Part shown: positions 53,279 through 61,303 of the stretch, in pieces
How the letters are laid out: every line of letters begins with the position of its first letter
Numbering within the stretch: position 1 is the first letter of the stretch
Source: Domibacillus sp. PGB-M46
GTDB lineage: Bacteria; Bacillota; Bacilli; Bacillales; Domibacillaceae
DNA: 64,000 bases
Assembly: GCF_022668875.1 (NCBI RefSeq)
Contig: NZ_JAKGCR010000003.1
Coordinates: 1 to 64,000 of the forward strand
Direction of reading: 5' to 3'
Translations under genes and position numbers: made by a program
Notes under the pieces: model-generated
Databases searched by the model: none
Told to the model about the DNA's origin: nothing
What the model saw: only the letters and a program-made list of their open reading frames with translations

Positions 53279-53587
53279 ACTGAACTCCTTATAAATTAAT
53301 TAAGTGTAAAAATACAAACCTAACCGGCTATTAGAAGAGCCGGTTTTGCTAGCGCCTCACGCTGTTCGTTACTGAAAATCAGAAAACAAAATAATTTATC
53401 AATTCTTTTATTTTTCTGATTTGGTAATTTGATTAAAAAGCTTTAGCAAGATACCTTATTTGAGTTTGCTTCCTTAGTTTTGCAATAACTTTTTAAAATC
53501 CTTTTATAGTTTCTTTTTTATAGGTATGCCCAATGGTGCAGAAGGCTTATTTGGTACACGCTCTGCACTTGAGCATCTATAAACTAG
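53279..53587. other. Untranslated region upstream of rep with inverted repeats (candidate origin)
   Basis: No gene. AACCGGCT / AGCCGGTT (53322-53345, 8-bp stem, 8-nt loop) and GTGCAGA / TCTGCAC (53536-53568) are the only strong dyads. The position between two co-oriented genes, next to a Rep_trans gene, is where a double-strand origin or oriT would be expected. This is inference from location and structure. Confidence 0.45.
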
Positions 53588-53845
53588 TCAAAATAATAAT
53601 CGTATTTCCTTAAAGGAGTACAGACCTGCATATCCTCGGTATCCTCTAACACGAATAAAGCCAATAAGTTTCTGTTGTTTCTGTTCTTTGGTTAACTGAA
53701 TCCCTAAAATTTGTAATTGACTATGGGTACAGAAGTCAAAAGGCAATCCCACATTTTCTTCTTCGTACAAATCAAATACTGGTAAACTGGAACTTTCTAC
53801 TTGTTGTTTTGAAAACATACCATTTTTGTTTGGTGAAAACTTCAT
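53588..53845 (-). CDS. Hypothetical element protein (85 aa)
   Basis: An 85-residue protein, MKFSPNKNGMFSKQQVESSS..., with a C-terminal IGFIRVRGYRGYAGLYSFKE that looks like beta strands with aromatic and basic residues. No family recognised. The ribosome site GGAGGTGA is perfect and placed 4 nt before ATG. It is the first gene of the minus-strand unit (this gene, rep, the 82-aa ORF), and is divergent from the recombinase operon. Confidence 0.65.
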   Translation of the reverse strand: MKFSPNKNGMFSKQQVESSSLPVFDLYEEENVGLPFDFCTHSQLQILGIQLTKEQKQQKLIGFIRVRGYRGYAGLYSFKEIRLLF

Positions 53846-54051
53846 ACAATCACCTCCAAATATGTTGTAACCTAAATTCTATAAATGTCAAAATATTTAT
53901 AATAGTTTTACTTTGTTTCGTTTTTAAAAAAAATTGGATTCCAAAGTTTTTTTAAAATTTTTCTGATATTCTTACTTTACAAATTTGATAAGCGCTTATT
54001 CAAAAAGTAATTTTGCAATATTAACCGTAAAAACTTAGGAGGAATTCAATT
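53846..54051. promoter_or_regulatory. Divergent control region of the element
   Basis: Separates the rep unit (minus) from the recombinase unit (plus). It is very AT-rich. It contains a perfect 12-bp palindrome ATAAGCGCTTAT (53988-53999) about 55 bp before the first plus-strand gene, and a smaller dyad TTGGA-T-TCCAA near 53935. These are operator-like, but no repressor gene was recognised in the element. Confidence 0.5.
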
Positions 54052-54441
54052 ATGTATTTTTCAAACGTTGAACATAAAAATAATTTCCACTTGTTGATGG
54101 CTAAGTATAATCTTGAACTAGGGGAGGATGCTGAATACGAATGCAATCTTTATCTTTGTTCATATCCAAAAATTTTCAATTGTATTGAGGATATCAATAA
54201 CATTGATTTATCACGTAGTCCGCTCTATGAATTCACTTATTGGGACATTGAACGAGAAAAATATGTTGTTTCTGCTCCAGAGCTTACTGGTTCAACTAGA
54301 AGAATGGTTGAAATTGGTTTAAGCTGCTATAACAGCTTTCCAGTGGGTCTTGATGATGCGTTTGGTTCTATAAATGACGAAGAACTGATAAAAATTGTGT
54401 TTACTACTATGAAAATAAGATTAGGAGTAATTGCTGCATGA
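54052..54441 (+). CDS. DUF6075-like protein
   Basis: A 129-residue protein. MYFSNVEHKNNFHLLMAKYN, LYLCSYPKIFNCIEDI and LTGSTRRMVEIGLSCYNSFP resemble the DUF6075 (and related DUF2538) families, found mostly in plasmids and integrative elements of Firmicutes. Function unknown. No membrane segment. The ATG follows TAGGAGG. It overlaps the next ORF by 4 bp and so belongs to the recombinase operon. Family assignment is from memory of the pattern. Confidence 0.6.
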   Translation: MYFSNVEHKNNFHLLMAKYNLELGEDAEYECNLYLCSYPKIFNCIEDINNIDLSRSPLYEFTYWDIEREKYVVSAPELTGSTRRMVEIGLSCYNSFPVGLDDAFGSINDEELIKIVFTTMKIRLGVIAA

Positions 54442-54590
54442 AAATGAATTATAAGTATTTGGAGATTCCAACAATGAATGAAACAACAGAATTAATTATT
54501 CCTACAATAGAGGAATTAAAGAAGAGAGAGTTAATTGACTTGTTAGCAAGTTTAGTCAGAAAGTATGTAACTGAAGAGGAGAGATACTAA
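54438..54590 (+). CDS. 50-residue ORF coupled to the recombinase
   Basis: MKMNYKYLEIPTMNETTELI..., a small acidic protein predicted to be mainly helical in its second half (EELKKRELIDLLASLVRKYV). Its ATG overlaps the upstream stop (ATGA), and its stop lies 1 nt before the recombinase ATG. TTAGGAG precedes it. The tight coupling argues that it is translated. It could assist or direct the recombinase, but known directionality factors are usually basic, so I keep it as unknown. Confidence 0.65.
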   Translation: MKMNYKYLEIPTMNETTELIIPTIEELKKRELIDLLASLVRKYVTEEERY

Positions 54591-54591
54591 A

Positions 54592-56301
54592 ATGAGCAAA
54601 GTCCGTGCGGCGGTATATGTTAGAGTATCTACTGAAGAACAAACAAATAATTTCTCATTAAGAGCCCAGGAAGCTGTTGTAAAAGAATATGCAGAACGAA
54701 AAGGATATGAAGTAACTGAGGTCTATTGTGATGATGGTTATTCTGGAAAAAACTTTAACAGACCAGAAGTTCAACGACTTTTTAGAGATTTAAATGAAGA
54801 CAAAGTTGATGTTATTTTAGTTTGGAAAGTTGACCGATTATCACGGAGCAATAATGATGTATTAACATTAATTGATAAGCAATTAGCGCCTAATAACAAA
54901 AAGCTGATTATCACATCCATTGATATAGATTCAACCTCATCCGTAGGGTACATGTTCATTTCTTTATTGGGAACATTTGCCAGCTACGAACGGGCAGTAA
55001 TAATTGATAGAGTAAATAGCGGAATGGAAAAACGTGCAACAGAAGGGTTATGGAATGGCGGAATAATCTTAGGATACGACAATGTAGATAAGCATCTAAT
55101 TCTTAATGAAAAGGAAAGTAAAATTGTTAAAGAGATTTTTTTGCTTAGAGAACAAGGACTCGGTTATAAATCTATTGTTAATAAATTAAACGAACGTGGA
55201 GAAGTTACTAAGAAGGGCAAACCTTTCAGTATTCCAGGTATAAAGTTGATTCTTGAAAATCCTGTTTATATCGGCAAAATACGATGGGGAAAATATAAAC
55301 AGTGGGAAAGCAAGAGACGAAAAGGTAAGGCTAATCCTACCTATGTTGATGGAATACATACTCCTATTATTACTCAAAATTTATGGAATAAGGTTCAGCA
55401 GGTTAACAAGCTACAAGGAGAAGCGTATTCTAATAACCGTAATTTCAAAGGAGAATTATTTCTTACTGGTATCTTAAAATGTCCCAAATGTGGTGCCGGA
55501 ACAGTAATGAGTAAAACTAGAAAGAAAAACAGTGAAGATTATTACTTTTACTATATGTGCCAAGCCCATCACAGCAAGGGAAAATCAATTTGCAATGCAA
55601 ATTTAATCAAAAAAGATGTAGTAGAACAGCGAGTATTAAATATTATTTCTGAAGTAGTAAGAAATGATGAAATTATGGACAGTATCGTTAAAAAATTAGA
55701 CTTTGATAAACAAAAGAGTATTGAGCTATTGGTTAAAGAGACTAACATCTACCAGTCAAAACTAAATGCGGTATTGGATAAGCAGTTAAAATTGGATAAT
55801 GATTATTTTGAAAGTAAAATCGAAGTTCCTCTGTATAATCGTTTATCGAGTCGATTACAGGTTGAAATTGAAGATTTTCAAGAGAAAATTAAGAAGCAAA
55901 AGAGAGAAATTAAAAAGTTATCTAATAATACTACTATAGATAAAGAAGCAGTATTAGCTGCCCTCGTTAATTTTAATGAAATTTTTTATAAAGCTGATGA
56001 TGAAGAAAAGAAAGTCTTAGTTCGTACCTTAATTAAAGAAATAAAAATGGAAGAGAACCGGAAGGAAATCAAAGAAATGACCTTCTGGTTTTTTTCCGAA
56101 AGAGTTTTACCATCTAATAAAGAATGGAGAACCATATCACAAATAATAGTAAGCGGAATGCAGGAGGTACATTCGATAACGGGCTGCTGTAAAGGTTTTA
56201 TACTGGAACCACAGCTTACAGAGGTTATTTTAATGCTGGCAGCAAAATATAATGGGAATAAAAAATGCTTGGATAACTGTTCCAAGCATTTTTTATTCTA
56301 A
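54592..56301 (+). CDS. Large serine recombinase whose 3' end crosses attR
   Basis: A 569-residue serine integrase in the integrated state. Resolvase domain 5-150 with catalytic Ser13 (YVRVSTEEQ) and Arg residues in KVDRLSRSNND. Recombinase domain about 160-270. Zinc ribbon with Cys297, Cys300, Cys323 and Cys334. Coiled coil about 375-445. The conserved domain ends near MTFWFF (496-501). The right attachment core encodes residues 513-517, so residues 518-569 come from chromosomal DNA downstream of rlmH. In the excised circle the frame would continue into 50713-50778 and end after about 538 residues. It catalyses integration and, with a directionality factor, excision. Start is ATG after GAAGAGGAGA. 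Confidence 0.9.
   Translation: MSKVRAAVYVRVSTEEQTNNFSLRAQEAVVKEYAERKGYEVTEVYCDDGYSGKNFNRPEVQRLFRDLNEDKVDVILVWKVDRLSRSNNDVLTLIDKQLAPNNKKLIITSIDIDSTSSVGYMFISLLGTFASYERAVIIDRVNSGMEKRATEGLWNGGIILGYDNVDKHLILNEKESKIVKEIFLLREQGLGYKSIVNKLNERGEVTKKGKPFSIPGIKLILENPVYIGKIRWGKYKQWESKRRKGKANPTYVDGIHTPIITQNLWNKVQQVNKLQGEAYSNNRNFKGELFLTGILKCPKCGAGTVMSKTRKKNSEDYYFYYMCQAHHSKGKSICNANLIKKDVVEQRVLNIISEVVRNDEIMDSIVKKLDFDKQKSIELLVKETNIYQSKLNAVLDKQLKLDNDYFESKIEVPLYNRLSSRLQVEIEDFQEKIKKQKREIKKLSNNTTIDKEAVLAALVNFNEIFYKADDEEKKVLVRTLIKEIKMEENRKEIKEMTFWFFSERVLPSNKEWRTISQIIVSGMQEVHSITGCCKGFILEPQLTEVILMLAAKYNGNKKCLDNCSKHFLF
56129..56142 (+). repeat. attR: attR core: right 14-bp direct repeat inside the recombinase ORF
   Basis: GAACCATATCACAA identical to attL. 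Joining rlmH up to attL with the DNA after this repeat gives CAC AAA TAA, so the empty site would code for an intact RlmH ending His-Lys. Confidence 0.88.
56261..56296 (+). terminator. Terminator downstream of attR (probably native to rlmH)
   Basis: AAAAATGCTTGGA / TCCAAGCATTTTT, a 13-bp stem with a 7-nt loop. The recombinase reading frame ends just inside its 3' flank (56299-56301). In the empty chromosome it would lie about 115 bp after the rlmH stop. Confidence 0.88.
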
Positions 56302-56567
56302 TCAATAACAAACCATGAGTAAACCATTTTCGATATAATTATTCTTTTTAGAGGCAGAAATAAAATCCTTGCTGCGTTATGCGGTTGATTTTTATTTAAA
56401 TAAGAAGGACGCAACAGATCATTGGCTTGAATCAATGATACAAATAATGCTGATATTTAAAACGAGGTACAGCAGTTAGAAGAGTAGAGAGCCCTGCCAT
56501 AAATAAAAACAAAATAGATAAACAGGATGAAACAAAAAAGCTAGCCTGAAAGGGCCGGCTTTTTTTA
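56302..56567. other. Gene-free stretch between the element and doxX
   Basis: About 265 bp without a supported gene. A terminator for the minus-strand doxX gene (stem AAAAAAGC.. / ..GCTTTTTT, 56534-56566) occupies the end. No further copy of the attachment repeat was seen. Confidence 0.6.
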
Positions 56568-56969
56568 TTACGGTGTATAAATTAAAACGTAATCACCCGG
56601 CCCGATTAAAGCGATGCCAATAGCTGCTGCAATCAAAACGAGATTGTATTCAAACCCGCCGTTTGTCATCCAGTAGCCGTTTTTGCCATGAACCGCAAAA
56701 ATGGCATCAATCATTACAATAATAATCATAATCGCGCCGATCCAAGTAAGAAAGCCGGCAGCAAACAGCAGGCCTCCAACGAATTCAAACAGTCCTGCCA
56801 GGACGGCCCATACCTTTGCGCCCTCTTTGATGCCAATAGACTGAATGAAACTTCCAGTTCCAGTGATACCTGTACCTCCGAACCAGCCAAACAGTTTTTG
56901 TGCGCCATGTCCGACGAAAGTTAATCCAATCACAAGCCGAATAATCAATAGCCCAAGGTCTGCTGCCAT
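56568..56969 (-). CDS. DoxX family membrane protein
   Basis: A 133-residue protein with four membrane helices. LGLLIIRLVIGLTFVGHGAQKLFGWFGG and FEFVGGLLFAAGFLTWIGA are typical of DoxX/DoxD-like proteins (YphA/CatD group), linked to redox stress in some bacteria. The start is ATG after AGAAGGA. Monocistronic. Confidence 0.88.
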   Translation of the reverse strand: MAADLGLLIIRLVIGLTFVGHGAQKLFGWFGGTGITGTGSFIQSIGIKEGAKVWAVLAGLFEFVGGLLFAAGFLTWIGAIMIIIVMIDAIFAVHGKNGYWMTNGGFEYNLVLIAAAIGIALIGPGDYVLIYTP

Positions 56970-57131
56970 ACTTTTTCCTTCTTCCGATAAATATATTTTT
57001 AAAAAAATTCTCTATTTTTTTAAAGAATGTATAGAGTGCTTAGTGTAGGGAAATAAGATTATTTCTATTCTGAATGCACTAAAAAAGAGAACTAGCTGCC
57101 ATATAACGGTGAGGCAGAAAGGAAAAATACA

Positions 57132-57163
57132 AAACCGCTTGAAAGATCCCCCCCAAGCGGTTT
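57132..57163 (-). terminator. Terminator-like hairpin after the nitroreductase gene
   Basis: AAACCGCTTG / CAAGCGGTTT stem, followed on the minus strand by TTTTGTATTTTT. Confidence 0.7.
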
Positions 57164-57185
57164 GATTGATAAAAGATGGTCTTTT

Positions 57186-57863
57186 TTATTCAATCCACTG
57201 AACAATATCCTTCATGTCTTTTCTTGTTTTTGGGCGTGGTTCGTTCTTGCGGTAGCCGAATGCGACCATAACAGAAATTGCTAAATGATCATCTTCAAGC
57301 AGATTTTCTTCTTTAAGCAGCTTTTGTACTTTTTCAAAATGGAAGCCTTCAATCGGGCATGAATCAATGCCGATCAAAGCGGCAGTCGTCATCATATTAG
57401 CCATCGCAATATACGTTTGCTTCCCAGCCCAGTCCAGCATAGTGCGCTCGTTTTCTAAAAGGTTAAGATCTTCTTCCTGAAAAGATTTGTACCGTTCTTT
57501 AATTTTGTCAAAGAGCTCAGGCGGAAATTTCTTTACGTTCAGCATTTGATTCTTCACATAGTCTGAATCATACTTTGTATCTTTGATCGTTCTTGCCAAA
57601 ATCACGACAAAGTGGCTTGCGGTCGGCAGCTGCCCTTGTGCTCCCCAAGAAACTTCACGCAGTTTTTCACGCAGCTCTGGATTTTGGATCACTAAAAACT
57701 TCCAAGGTTCATAGCCGACAGAGCTTGGAGATAAGCGGGCCGCTTCTAAAATCAGTTCAAAATCTTCTTTCGGTATTTTTTTCGCTGGATCAAATTCTTT
57801 TGTGGCATGTCTAAATTCGAAAGCCTTTAAAATATCCTGGTGTGTAATAGAAGAATGGCTCAT
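57186..57863 (-). CDS. NAD(P)H-dependent nitroreductase family protein
   Basis: An FMN-dependent oxidoreductase of 225 residues. The FMN-binding N-terminus FEFRHATKEFDPAKKIPKED, SPSSVGYEPWKFLVIQ and the C-terminal IEGFHFEKVQ and VMVAFGYRKNEPRPKTRK match the NfsB/YodC/MhqN group. It likely reduces quinones or nitro-compounds in the cytoplasm; its neighbour DoxX may point to a stress role. Start is ATG with AAGGGG. Confidence 0.88.
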   Translation of the reverse strand: MSHSSITHQDILKAFEFRHATKEFDPAKKIPKEDFELILEAARLSPSSVGYEPWKFLVIQNPELREKLREVSWGAQGQLPTASHFVVILARTIKDTKYDSDYVKNQMLNVKKFPPELFDKIKERYKSFQEEDLNLLENERTMLDWAGKQTYIAMANMMTTAALIGIDSCPIEGFHFEKVQKLLKEENLLEDDHLAISVMVAFGYRKNEPRPKTRKDMKDIVQWIE

Positions 57864-58179
57864 ATACTTGAATACCCCTTTTTATAGCATGTTTTTTACC
57901 CACATATTGTGCCCGTGGGCGAATGGATTATGACGATGATCAGTATAAATAATGAACGGGCGAAAGGGAAATTGTTTGCTCAAAAGAGAAGGTATGGAAT
58001 GGGAGGACGGAGAAAAGAAAAGGAGTGGGCTGTCAGATCTTTTGGCGTAAATTTCCTTGTGAAAACAAAAGGGAATATAAGTTTATGTCCACAGAAAAGA
58101 GGGTAGGTAAAGACAGGCCTATTTTACTCAATCAAGGACAGGCTTACAAGCGTTATAGACTGAAAAAGGACGTGGAAAC

Positions 58180-59727
58180 GTGTCAGAGACCGATATGTCA
58201 AAATACGAGAAAAAAATTATCGTGCGAAATATACGTTATGAAGATATTGATGAAATCATGAAGCTTTGGGGCCGCTGTTTCCCGGGTATGGAGCCATGGA
58301 AGCGAGAGCAGCTGGAAAGCCATATTCATATTTTTCCTGAAGGTCAGTTTTGTGTAGAATATGAGGATAAAATTGTGGGCTCCTGCTCAAGCCTAATTGT
58401 TAATTTTGACGAGTACGACGACCAGCACACGTGGAACACGATTACAGACAATGGATATATTACAAACCATGATCCCAATGGTTTTAACTTATACGGTATT
58501 GAAGTGATGGTAGATCCTGAATACCGCCGGATGAAAATCGGGCACCGTCTTTATGAAGCGCGGAAAGAGCTCGCCCGCCAGTTAAATCTTCAAAGCATCA
58601 TTATCGGAGGGCGAATTCCGAATTATCATAAACACAAAGCGGAGATGACACCGCGTGAGTATGTGGCGGCTGTTGAAAAGCACAGTATCTATGATCCGGT
58701 TTTATCTTTCCAGCTTCTTGAAGGATTTACGATTAAGCGTATTAATACGCGATATCTTCCTGACGATGCAGCGTCCGATTCTTTTGCTACATTAATGGAA
58801 TGGAACAACATTGATTACCTGGCCAAGTCGCGGCGTGTATACCGCGCGTCTTTCCCGGTAAGAATTTGCGCGATCCAATATATGATGAAAAAAATTGATT
58901 CCTTCGAGGATTTTGCCCGCCAGGTAGAATACTACGTAGATGTGGCTGCTGATTTCGGGTCTGACTTCGCTGTTTTTCCGGAGCTGTTTACGACACAATT
59001 AATGTCGTTTCTCGAAGAAAAGCGGCCAGACCGCGCTGTCCGCCGTCTGGCTACGTACACAGACCAGTACATCGAATTGTTTACGGAGCTGGCTGTCCGC
59101 TATAACGTAAATATTATTGGCGGCTCCCACTTCGTTGAAAGCGAAGGCAATATTTATAACGTAGCTTATTTATTCCGCCGCGACGGAACCATTGAAAAAC
59201 AGGAAAAAATTCATGCGACGCCAAATGAGCAAAAGTGGTGGGGAATTGCGGAAGGAAACAAAATTGAAGTGTTCGATACGGATTGTGGAAAAATTGCGAT
59301 CCAAATTTGTTACGATATTGAATTTCCAGAGCTTGCCCGCATTGCCGTTGACCAGGGAGCCAACATTATTTTTGTTCCATTCTGTACAGACGACCGCCAA
59401 GGATATCTTCGTGTCCGCTATTGCGCCCAGGCACGGGCTGTCGAGAACCAGGCCTACATTTGCATTGCCGGAACGGTCGGCAACTTAACGCATGTAGAAA
59501 ATATGGACATTCAGTACGCACAATCGGCCATTTTCTCCCCTTCTGATTTTGGATTTGCAAGAGACGGAATTGTAGGAGAGTGCGACGCCAACGTGGATAC
59601 GGTCGTCGTTGGAGATGTGGATCTTGAAAAGCTGAGAAGATCCCGGAACGCTGGATCGGTAAGGCAATTACGCGACCGGCGCCGTGACTTGTACCGAATT
59701 GAACTGAATCAATTAGAATCAGAATAA
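58180..59727 (+). CDS. GNAT acetyltransferase-carbon-nitrogen hydrolase fusion (YhcX-like)
   Basis: A 515-residue two-domain enzyme. Residues about 14-195 are a GNAT domain (IVRNIRYEDIDEIMKLWGRC; GIEVMVDPEYRRMKIGHRLY with acetyl-CoA loop). Residues about 225-490 are a nitrilase-fold amidohydrolase with catalytic Glu in FAVFPELFT, Lys in EKIHATPNE and Cys in IQICYDIEFPE. The same fusion occurs in B. subtilis YhcX; substrate unknown. GTG 58180 is 9 nt after AAAGGA; an ATG five codons later is possible. Confidence 0.9.
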   Translation: MSETDMSKYEKKIIVRNIRYEDIDEIMKLWGRCFPGMEPWKREQLESHIHIFPEGQFCVEYEDKIVGSCSSLIVNFDEYDDQHTWNTITDNGYITNHDPNGFNLYGIEVMVDPEYRRMKIGHRLYEARKELARQLNLQSIIIGGRIPNYHKHKAEMTPREYVAAVEKHSIYDPVLSFQLLEGFTIKRINTRYLPDDAASDSFATLMEWNNIDYLAKSRRVYRASFPVRICAIQYMMKKIDSFEDFARQVEYYVDVAADFGSDFAVFPELFTTQLMSFLEEKRPDRAVRRLATYTDQYIELFTELAVRYNVNIIGGSHFVESEGNIYNVAYLFRRDGTIEKQEKIHATPNEQKWWGIAEGNKIEVFDTDCGKIAIQICYDIEFPELARIAVDQGANIIFVPFCTDDRQGYLRVRYCAQARAVENQAYICIAGTVGNLTHVENMDIQYAQSAIFSPSDFGFARDGIVGECDANVDTVVVGDVDLEKLRRSRNAGSVRQLRDRRRDLYRIELNQLESE

Positions 59728-59750
59728 GCGTAACAGATATCGCTGCTTAT

Positions 59751-59793
59751 AAAAAGCACTGTTCCTTCAATGAAAAGGAACAGTGCTTTTTTC
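59751..59793. terminator. Bidirectional terminator between yhcX-like and BCCT genes
   Basis: AAAAAGCACTGTTCCTT / AAGGAACAGTGCTTTTT, a 17-bp perfect stem. It serves both converging genes. Confidence 0.93.
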
Positions 59794-59794
59794 G

Positions 59795-61303
59795 TTATAT
59801 CGGCTTTTCTCTTTTTTTACGTCGAGAATGCACTATGGAACGTATGTCTTTTAAAAAAGAAACGCCCATTAAAACAATTACAACGGCAAAAGGCAGAGCG
59901 GCGATGATGAGCATATTTTGCAAGCCCTGCGTTCCGCCAAAATACATGACAACCGCAGCTATTGCCGATTGAATCAATCCCCATGTAATTTTCACCGAGT
60001 TGCCCGGGTTTAAAAGACCGTTTGTAGTCAGCATGCCAAGTACGAATGTAGCGGAGTCGGCAGAAGTAATAAAGAAAATAGCAATAACAAGGATCGTCAG
60101 AATGGACATAAATGTACTAAGCGGGTACTCAGCCAGGACCCCAAATGTGGAGGTCTCCAGTGAAAGTTTAGAAATAGCCGCAATGCCCAGCTGCTCCAGC
60201 CGCAGCGCGGAAACACCAAATACGGCAAAAAAGATAAAACATAACAGCGATGGAAGCAGCAATACGCCGAAGAGGAATTCCTTCACCGTTCGCCCTTTTG
60301 AAATTCTAGCAATAAAAATGCCAACGAACGGCGACCAGGAAATCCACCAAGCCCAGTAAAAGATCGTCCAGTTGTTAATCCAGTTCCGGCTTTCTTGATC
60401 GAGAGGAGCCAGCCTTAAACTCATGGCAAAGAAGTCCGAGAGATAGCCGCCGAGTGTGTGAGTAAACATATTCAAGATGTACATGGAAGGCCCTAAAATA
60501 AACAGGAGAACGAGCAGAAGAGCGGCTAATCCCATATTAATGTTACTCAAATACTTAATGCCACGGCCAATTCCAGACCAAGCTGACCAAATAAATAAAA
60601 CGGTGGCAACAGCGAGTACAATCAGCTGGACAAGGAAATTATTTGGCACATCAAACAAAAAAGAAAGTCCGCCTGTGATTTGGGCGGATCCGAACCCAAG
60701 CGTAGCGGCTACGCCAACGACGGTAGCAAAGACGGCCAGCACATCAATCCATTTGCCCAGCGCTCCGCTCATCAATGAGTGACCGAATAAAGGCGTTAAT
60801 GTTGCACTAATAAGACCAGGAGCCCCGCGGTTAAATTTAAAATAAGCTAAAACCAACCCGACAATTCCGTAAACCGCCCAAGCATGCACCCCCCAATGAA
60901 AAAAAGAATATTTCAGTGCGTCCCTTATCGCTGCATCGGTTCCTTCTTCAGCTAAAGGGCTGCTGACAAAAGCATGGGAGATCGGTTCAGCTGTTGTCCA
61001 AAAGACCAAGCCCATTCCCATTCCGGCACTAAAAAGCATCGCAAACCAGGACGGCCGGCTGAATTCGGGCTCTTCGTCTGGCTTCCCTAACTTCATTTGA
61101 CCGAAGCGGGAGAACATTAAGTACACACAAAAAAGAAGAATAGCGATCACGATAAGTAAATAAAACCATCCAAACGTCATTAAGATGCGGCTGGTTACAG
61201 CAGATGTAAAAGCGTTTAAATTTCCTGGAGCAGCCACTCCCCAAATCACAACCATAAATGAAATGGCGAGAGCATACCAAAATACTTGTGTTGTTTGTTT
61301 CAT
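59795..61303 (-). CDS. BCCT family compatible-solute transporter
   Basis: A 502-residue carrier with 12 membrane helices. The betaine/carnitine/choline transporter signatures are present: GMGMGLVFWTTAEPISHAF (the Gly-rich TM3 segment), and NWTIFYWAWWISWSPFVGIF with the Trp box. It takes up glycine betaine or a similar osmolyte with Na+. OpuD of B. subtilis has the same layout, but the substrate cannot be fixed. The start is ATG after AGAGGTG. The C-terminus is short and basic. Confidence 0.93.
   Translation of the reverse strand: MKQTTQVFWYALAISFMVVIWGVAAPGNLNAFTSAVTSRILMTFGWFYLLIVIAILLFCVYLMFSRFGQMKLGKPDEEPEFSRPSWFAMLFSAGMGMGLVFWTTAEPISHAFVSSPLAEEGTDAAIRDALKYSFFHWGVHAWAVYGIVGLVLAYFKFNRGAPGLISATLTPLFGHSLMSGALGKWIDVLAVFATVVGVAATLGFGSAQITGGLSFLFDVPNNFLVQLIVLAVATVLFIWSAWSGIGRGIKYLSNINMGLAALLLVLLFILGPSMYILNMFTHTLGGYLSDFFAMSLRLAPLDQESRNWINNWTIFYWAWWISWSPFVGIFIARISKGRTVKEFLFGVLLLPSLLCFIFFAVFGVSALRLEQLGIAAISKLSLETSTFGVLAEYPLSTFMSILTILVIAIFFITSADSATFVLGMLTTNGLLNPGNSVKITWGLIQSAIAAVVMYFGGTQGLQNMLIIAALPFAVVIVLMGVSFLKDIRSIVHSRRKKREKPI

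Larger units (their letters stand above)
50699..56142 (+). mobile_element. Integrated serine-recombinase element in the 3' end of rlmH
   Basis: About 5.43 kb from one 14-bp repeat to the other. It is clearly AT-richer than the surrounding genes. Contents in order: the recombinase's alternative 3' end with terminator, a pseudogene, a membrane protein, a small conserved ORF, a Rep_trans initiator, an untranslated region with inverted repeats, another small ORF, then a DUF6075-like gene, a 50-codon ORF and a large serine recombinase. No relaxosome, coupling protein or T4SS genes are present, so it is non-conjugative; it may replicate or mobilise through Rep. The integration site resembles that of SCC, but the recombinase is a single protein and I do not identify it as CcrA, CcrB or CcrC. 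Confidence 0.88.

Noticed and set aside
50699-56142. Calling the element an SCC with a named ccr gene
   Set aside because: The site matches SCC biology, but I cannot assign the recombinase to CcrA, CcrB or CcrC from sequence reading alone.
57909-58106. 65-codon ORF upstream of the yhcX-like gene
   Set aside because: No convincing ribosome site, basic low-complexity translation, no family resemblance.
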